NCBI RefSeq assembly: GCF_031453615.1
Contig: NZ_JAVIZT010000001.1
Coordinates: 930,001-994,000, forward strand
Reading direction: 5' to 3'
DNA: 64,000 nucleotides
From: Microbacterium sp. SORGH_AS_0428
GTDB lineage: Bacteria > Actinomycetota > Actinomycetes > Actinomycetales > Microbacteriaceae
Below are positions 60,186-64,000 of this stretch, one piece after another. The notes beneath the pieces were generated by a model. It was not told the origin of the DNA. It ran no database searches and saw only the letters and a list, made by a program, of their open reading frames with translations. Every line of letters starts with the position of its first letter. The stretch's first letter is position 1. A program made the position numbers and the translations under genes.

Positions 60186-60782
60186 TCAGAGCACCTCGAC
60201 GCCCTCCCACCTCACCCACGACACTGCGGTGAACGGAACCAGACGGTAGCCGCGGACGCTGGCGGAGCGACGCGGCTCATCGATGTCGTGCAGTGCAAGA
60301 TCCAGGTGGTCCGCCCCCGCACGATCGATCGTCCCCGACACCGCACGCGTTCCCACCTGCACCGTGACGGGAACGCGTCGACGTGCGAGGTCGCGAAGGA
60401 CGAAGCCCATCCCCATGCGTTCCGACACCCCCACCCGAGGTGAAGGATGCGGCCGCGCCGCGCGCAGGAGGTCACCCTCCCCCAGGCCCACCGAAGACAC
60501 CGACGCCACCGGGACCAGCACGCTGCGCCGCTGCACCTCGAGTCCCATCCAATCGGCGCCGACCGCGGTCAGAACGCCGATCATCGCATCCGCGGCGACC
60601 AGATCGACGGCGAGATCGGGGCGTTGCGTCTCATCTGTGCGAGCGAGCACCAGAAGCCTCTCGCGCAGCGTCACGCGCGACAAGCGCAGCCGCTCGGCCT
60701 CCGTGTCCAACACGGCGCGTTCCACTTCCCACTCGGCATCGAACTGCCCCTGCAGGTCCTCGAAGAAGCGTTCCCAGCGCAC
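60186..60782 (-). CDS. Conserved actinobacterial protein of unknown function
   Basis: A 198-aa protein with a charged N-terminal helix (MRWERFFEDLQGQFDAEWEV, then AERLRLSRVTLRERLLVLAR) and a beta-rich C-terminal part (GADWMGLEVQRRSVLVPVAS, TVQVGTRAVSGTIDRAGADH, FTAVSWVRW). The second half resembles an Sm-like or short barrel repeat. I do not recognise a named family. GTG start, leaderless behind TAATCT. No signal peptide or membrane helix. Confidence 0.75.
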   Translation of the reverse strand: MRWERFFEDLQGQFDAEWEVERAVLDTEAERLRLSRVTLRERLLVLARTDETQRPDLAVDLVAADAMIGVLTAVGADWMGLEVQRRSVLVPVASVSSVGLGEGDLLRAARPHPSPRVGVSERMGMGFVLRDLARRRVPVTVQVGTRAVSGTIDRAGADHLDLALHDIDEPRRSASVRGYRLVPFTAVSWVRWEGVEVL

Positions 60783-60788
60783 GCCGCG

Positions 60789-60794
60789 AGATTA
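60789..60794 (-). promoter_or_regulatory. -10 box, leaderless start of the gene at 60782
   Basis: TAATCT on the minus strand, 6 bases before the GTG. Confidence 0.55.
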
Positions 60795-60898
60795 GACCGA
60801 TACCCCCGTAATCATGAGAAGTTTTCCACAAACCGTTTCTGACCTGGCCGAACTGCTCTACTGATCCCGCTCAGGATCCCCGTTCATGTGAGGCCCAG

Positions 60899-61333
60899 AT
60901 GGTTCAGATCGCCACCGGCGCGACGCGCCCCGAACGCAGCTTCATGCGCTTGTCCGCAGACTTCTTCGCGCCGCAGCCGACGTCCTCGTCCGAGCTGCCC
61001 GATCCCGTTCCGCTGGTGCGCAACCTCACCAACGGCGTGCTCGAGGCTCTCGCGGGGGTCCGCGACATCGATCAGCTCGCACGATGGATGACCGAGGACA
61101 CCTACCGCGCACTTCTCACGCGGGTGAACCTCGCCACCCGAGCCCGCAGCGCACGCGGCGTCGCCGCCGCCCGCCCCGTGCACTCGATCCTCAGCGTGCA
61201 CCACTCGGAGCCCGCCGACGGCGTGGTCGAGGCCGTCGTGGTCGTCGCGGGTCCCGCGCGCACGCGCGCCGTGGCCATCCGCCTGGAGGGCATGGACCGC
61301 CGCTGGCGGGCCACCTCGCTCGCCCTCCTGTGA
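60899..61333 (+). CDS. Rv3235/DUF6459 family protein
   Basis: A 144-aa protein with LVRNLTNGVLEALAGVRDID, then LARWMTEDTYRALLTRVNLA and a beta-rich end (SILSVHHSEPADGVVEAVVV, RTRAVAIRLEGMDRRWRATS). These blocks are typical of the Rv3235-type family found near secA in actinobacteria; its function is unknown. GAGG lies 6 bases before the ATG. The secA gene at the right edge agrees with this neighbourhood. Confidence 0.83.
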   Translation: MVQIATGATRPERSFMRLSADFFAPQPTSSSELPDPVPLVRNLTNGVLEALAGVRDIDQLARWMTEDTYRALLTRVNLATRARSARGVAAARPVHSILSVHHSEPADGVVEAVVVVAGPARTRAVAIRLEGMDRRWRATSLALL

Positions 61334-61337
61334 CAAT

Positions 61338-61366
61338 GCTCTCATCGCCCGCAGGGCGCTGAGAGC
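61338..61366 (+). terminator. Hairpin after the Rv3235-type gene
   Basis: Outer stem GCTCTCA/TGAGAGC with inner CGCCC/GGGCG, 4 bases after the stop. It lies between this gene and the convergent aminotransferase gene. Confidence 0.6.
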
Positions 61367-61388
61367 CGGCCGCAGACGGTCCGCCGGC

Positions 61389-62615
61389 CTATTGGCGGTA
61401 GGACGACAGGAAGTTGCCGAGACGCTCGATGGCCTCCGCGATCACGCGGGCCTCGGGAAGCGTCACGATCCGCAGGTGGTCCGGGGTCGGCCAATTGAAG
61501 CCCGTCCCCGGCACGAGGAGGATGTGCTCGGCCACGAGGAGATCGTGGACGAGCTTCGCGTCGTCACGGATCTCGTGCACCTCCGGATCCAGCCGCGGGA
61601 ACGCGTACAGCGCGCCGGCCGGCTTGACGCAGGAGACACCCGGAATGGCCTCCAGGCCTTCCCAGGCCGCATCCCGCTGCTCGTGCAGGCGACCGGTCGG
61701 AGCGATCAACGCGTCGATCGACTGCACGCCCGACAGCGCCGCTTGTACCGCGTGCTGCGCGGGGACGTTCGGACACAGCCGTGTGGACGCGAGCAGGTTG
61801 ATGCCCTCGAGGAAGCCTCGCGCGTGGTGGCGGGGTCCGGTGATGACCATCCACCCGCTGCGGTAACCGGCCACGCGATAGGTCTTGGACAAGCCGTTGA
61901 AGGTGAGGCAGAGCAGATCGGGCGCGAGCGTCGCGAGCGGGATGTGGCGAGCCCCGTCGAAGAGGATGCGGTCGTAGATCTCGTCTGCCAGCAGGAGGAG
62001 CGAGTGCTCGCGGGCGAGTTCCACGATCTGGGTCAGCACCTCACGCGTGTAGACGGCGCCGGTGGGGTTGTTGGGGTTGATGACGACGATCGCCTTGGTG
62101 CGATCGGTGATCTTGGAACGGATGTCCTCGATGTCGGGCTGCCAGCCGTTCTGCTCGTCGCAGACGTAGTGCACCGGGGTGCCGCCGCCGAGGCTCGTCA
62201 TGGCCGTCCACAGCGGGTAGTCCGGTGCCGGGATGAGAACCTCGTCACCCTCGTCCAGGAGCGCCTGCATCGTCATCGTGATCAGCTCGGAGACACCGTT
62301 GCCGAGGTACACGTCGTCGGGCGTGAAGGTCGGGAAGCCCGGCTCCTGCTCGTACCGGTACACGACGGCGCGACGCGCGGACATGATGCCCTTGCTCTCG
62401 CTGTAGCCGTGCGCGGAGGGAATCGCATCGATCATGTCGCGCACGATCTGGAAGGGCGCATCGAAGCCGAAGACCGCCGGGTTGCCCGTGTTGAGCTTCA
62501 GGATCGTGTGTCCCTCGGCTTCGAGCCGGTCGGCCTCCACCAGGGCCTCGCCGCGGATCTCGTAAAGGACATCCTTCAGCTTCCGGGACTGGTCGAGGGG
62601 GCGCAGCGAGCTCAT
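61389..62615 (-). CDS. PLP-dependent aminotransferase (AlaA/AspC-like)
   Basis: A 408-aa class I aminotransferase. It has ILKLNTGNPAVFGFDAP, GYSESKGIMSARRAVVYRYE, VYLGNGVSELITMTMQALLD, IVVINPNNPTGAVYTREVL and the PLP-lysine motif TFNGLSKTYRVAGYRSGWMV. It is close to the AlaA group that makes alanine from pyruvate and glutamate, although aspartate or another amino acid is possible. The ATG at 62615 is leaderless behind TATCCT; a 33-base longer frame exists but lacks support. A divergent Lrp regulator follows across 140 bases. Confidence 0.92.
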   Translation of the reverse strand: MSSLRPLDQSRKLKDVLYEIRGEALVEADRLEAEGHTILKLNTGNPAVFGFDAPFQIVRDMIDAIPSAHGYSESKGIMSARRAVVYRYEQEPGFPTFTPDDVYLGNGVSELITMTMQALLDEGDEVLIPAPDYPLWTAMTSLGGGTPVHYVCDEQNGWQPDIEDIRSKITDRTKAIVVINPNNPTGAVYTREVLTQIVELAREHSLLLLADEIYDRILFDGARHIPLATLAPDLLCLTFNGLSKTYRVAGYRSGWMVITGPRHHARGFLEGINLLASTRLCPNVPAQHAVQAALSGVQSIDALIAPTGRLHEQRDAAWEGLEAIPGVSCVKPAGALYAFPRLDPEVHEIRDDAKLVHDLLVAEHILLVPGTGFNWPTPDHLRIVTLPEARVIAEAIERLGNFLSSYRQ

Positions 62616-62621
62616 CCGATC

Positions 62622-62627
62622 AGGATA
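62622..62627 (-). promoter_or_regulatory. -10 box, leaderless start of aminotransferase gene
   Basis: TATCCT on the minus strand, 6 bases before the ATG at 62615. Confidence 0.6.
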
Positions 62628-62755
62628 GTCCGGCCACGGCAGGGCCAATCCGCATCTGCTGGCACGTCTGGCGCTTACCGCGCGTCATTCGGCGGTTCTC
62701 ACATAAACGCCGCCGATACGGTGAAGAGGTAACACCCCTTACCCGAAGGACTCCC

Positions 62756-63214
62756 ATGGCCGCGCGCGATCGACTCGACGACACCTCCAAACGCATCATC
62801 GAACAGCTTCAGGAGAACGGGCGCCGCTCCTACGCCGAGATCGGCAAAGCCGTCGGGCTGAGCGAGGCCGCTGTGCGACAGCGGGTGCAGCGCTTGACGG
62901 ATTCGGGCATCATGCAGGTGGTCGCCGTCACCGACCCCATGCGACTCGGCTTCCATCGTCAGGCGCTCGTGGGTCTGCGCGTCAGCGGCGACAGCCGCGC
63001 CGTGGCGGCCGAGCTCGAGCAGATCTCCGCCGTCGACTACCTCGTGCTCACCGCGGGCAGCTTCGACATCCTCATCGAGGTGGTCTGCGCATCCGATCAG
63101 GACCTCGCCGAGCTGCTGAACGCCCGCATCCGCACGATCCCCGGCGTCATCTCCTCGGAGACGTTCGTCTACCTCGAGGTGCGCAAGCAGTCCTTCGACT
63201 GGGGCACGCCCTGA
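62756..63214 (+). CDS. Lrp/AsnC-family transcriptional regulator
   Basis: A 152-aa regulator: winged helix (residues 5-60, DDTSKRIIEQLQENGRRSYA, LSEAAVRQRVQRLTDSG) and C-terminal RAM/ACT-like domain (about 70-150, FDILIEVVCASDQDLAELLN). Lrp proteins sense amino acids. It is divergent from the aminotransferase gene and could regulate it. AAGGA lies 7 bases before the ATG. A strong hairpin follows. Confidence 0.92.
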   Translation: MAARDRLDDTSKRIIEQLQENGRRSYAEIGKAVGLSEAAVRQRVQRLTDSGIMQVVAVTDPMRLGFHRQALVGLRVSGDSRAVAAELEQISAVDYLVLTAGSFDILIEVVCASDQDLAELLNARIRTIPGVISSETFVYLEVRKQSFDWGTP

Positions 63215-63218
63215 ACGA

Positions 63219-63249
63219 GCGAGCGCCCCGCATCCTGCGGGGCGCTCGC
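63219..63249. terminator. Bidirectional hairpin between lrp-type gene and secA
   Basis: A perfect 14-bp stem (GCGAGCGCCCCGCA and its complement) with a TCC loop. It is 5 bases from both the regulator stop and the secA stop, which face each other. Confidence 0.75.
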
Positions 63250-63254
63250 CGATC

Positions 63255-64000
63255 TCACTTCTTCTTCGCTCTGCGCTGCGCGCGATTCTGCGCCTCGGGC
63301 TGGGGCGCCTGGGTCCGCTGACCGAACGCGCCGCGAGGAGCCTCGGCGGCGGGCGGCGCTGCGGCGGCCGGAGCCGCAGCCTGGCGCGCGCGGCCCGTGG
63401 CCGCCTTCTGCACCTGGCCGCGGTCGTTGCGCACCTCGACGTCGCCGTCCTCGGTGGGAGCACTGTACTCGAGCCGCTGGCCTTCGACCGAAGGGGCGAC
63501 GAGCCCCTTGGCCTCGACCTCGGTGTGCTCGCCGTCCGGACGACGCACCTCGACCTCGAGGTTGAAGAGGAACCCGACCGACTCCTCCTTGATCTGCCCC
63601 ATCATCGCCTGGAACATCTCGTAGCCCTCGCGCTGGTACTCGATGAGCGGATCGCGCTGGGCCATCGCCCGGAGCCCGATGCCGTCCTTCAGGTAGTCCA
63701 TCTCGTACAGGTGATCGCGCCACCGGCGGTCGAGCACCTGCAGCACCACGCGACGCTCGAGCTCGCGCATCGCCTGCTCGCCGAGCTGCTCCTCGCGGGC
63801 CGCGTACGCGATGGATGCGTCGCTGCGCAGCTCCCGCTTCAGGCCGCCAGGGGTCACGCGACCCTTCTCGCCCGCTTCAGCGACGACCTCGTCGATCGTC
63901 ACGCCGACGGGGTAGACGGTCTTCAGCTCGGTCCACAGGGCGTCGAAGTCCCAGCTCTCGGTGTGGCCGCTGCCGGTGTGGTCGTCGACGATCGCGTCGA
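63255..64000 (-). CDS. secA: Preprotein translocase ATPase SecA, 3' part
   Basis: The window edge cuts this gene; about 248 C-terminal residues are present. They include [40 protein letters not shown] and [20 protein letters not shown], the helical scaffold and wing region of SecA, then [20 protein letters not shown]. The tail is Ala/Pro-rich and ends AQRRAKKK with no Cys-rich zinc motif, as is common in actinobacterial SecA1. SecA drives post-translational secretion through SecYEG. Confidence 0.97.
   Translation of the reverse strand, partial: DAIVDDHTGSGHTESWDFDALWTELKTVYPVGVTIDEVVAEAGEKGRVTPGGLKRELRSDASIAYAAREEQLGEQAMRELERRVVLQVLDRRWRDHLYEMDYLKDGIGLRAMAQRDPLIEYQREGYEMFQAMMGQIKEESVGFLFNLEVEVRRPDGEHTEVEAKGLVAPSVEGQRLEYSAPTEDGDVEVRNDRGQVQKAATGRARQAAAPAAAAPPAAEAPRGAFGQRTQAPQPEAQNRAQRRAKKK

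Overview
The window is a 64 kb piece of a high-GC actinobacterial chromosome, most likely from the family Microbacteriaceae and plausibly Microbacterium. This is inferred from gene content and style. It carries a mycothiol-type sigma-R/RsrA pair, a WhiB1-like regulator, the fused actinobacterial 2-oxoglutarate dehydrogenase (Kgd), GuaB1, the order argS-DUF2993-lysA-hom, and many start codons sitting 6-8 bases downstream of a TANNNT -10 box (leaderless mRNAs). Most of it is ordinary core genome, tightly packed, with many 4-base ATGA/GTGA overlaps. No prophage, integron, CRISPR array or intact insertion sequence was seen.

Layout. 1-5 kb: amino-acid and translation block on the minus strand (hom partial, lysA, DUF2993, argS), then a transglutaminase-like protein. 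5-9 kb: SGNH hydrolase, small membrane protein, Ser/Thr kinase with an extracytoplasmic tail, HD protein, tRNA-Arg(CCG). 9-13 kb: PIG-V-like mannosyltransferase, an SMR exporter preceded by a guanidine-III-type riboswitch, CPBP-like protein, trmB, DUF3097. 13-17.4 kb: TPM-domain coiled-coil protein, PspA, arginase-fold protein, and a small HExxH protein. 17.4-18.5 kb: two tandem arrays of a palindromic repeat (four 92-bp units and six 45-bp units) flanking a small GIY-YIG nuclease gene. 18.5-21 kb: stand-alone SIP-domain protein behind a DtxR/IdeR-like iron box, tyrosine phosphatase, AhpD-like protein, alpha/beta hydrolase. 21-26.3 kb: complete five-gene Dpp/Opp-type ABC importer. 26-31 kb: GNAT, ung, phosphoribosyltransferase, MFS, membrane protein, SDR. 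31-34 kb: metY-metX. 34-39 kb: MFS, thiamine-binding-type protein, GT87 glycosyltransferase, nnrD, old yellow enzyme. 39-41.4 kb: two CNNM/CBS membrane proteins. 41.5-42.4 kb: an inverted-repeat-bounded module holding the C-terminal part of an AbiEi/DUF559-type protein. 42.4-47.7 kb: guaB1 and kgd, divergent. 47.7-52.5 kb: membrane esterase, DUF2156 aminoacyl-lipid synthase-like protein, rsrA, sigR. 52.5-55.8 kb: aroA, rsgA, bcp and a membrane protein. 56-58 kb: whiB1-like gene and a PdtaS-like sensor kinase. 58-60.2 kb: CpaE-like ATPase, SAF protein and an excisionase-type HTH protein. 60-64 kb: Rv3235-family protein, aminotransferase, Lrp/AsnC regulator and the 3' end of secA.

How parts fit together. 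Hom supplies homoserine, MetX acetylates it and MetY sulfhydrylates it toward methionine; LysA closes lysine synthesis. The sigR operon appears to be driven by a consensus-type GGGAAT-N18-GTT sigma-R promoter whose -35 lies inside the start of the divergent aroA gene. The DUF2156 synthase and the overlapping membrane esterase just downstream look like a lipid-aminoacylation and de-aminoacylation pair. The strongest non-coding signals are the guanidine-III riboswitch before the SMR exporter, the iron box, and the repeat arrays around the GIY-YIG gene. All calls rest on reading the sequence and on family knowledge; no database or folding search was run.
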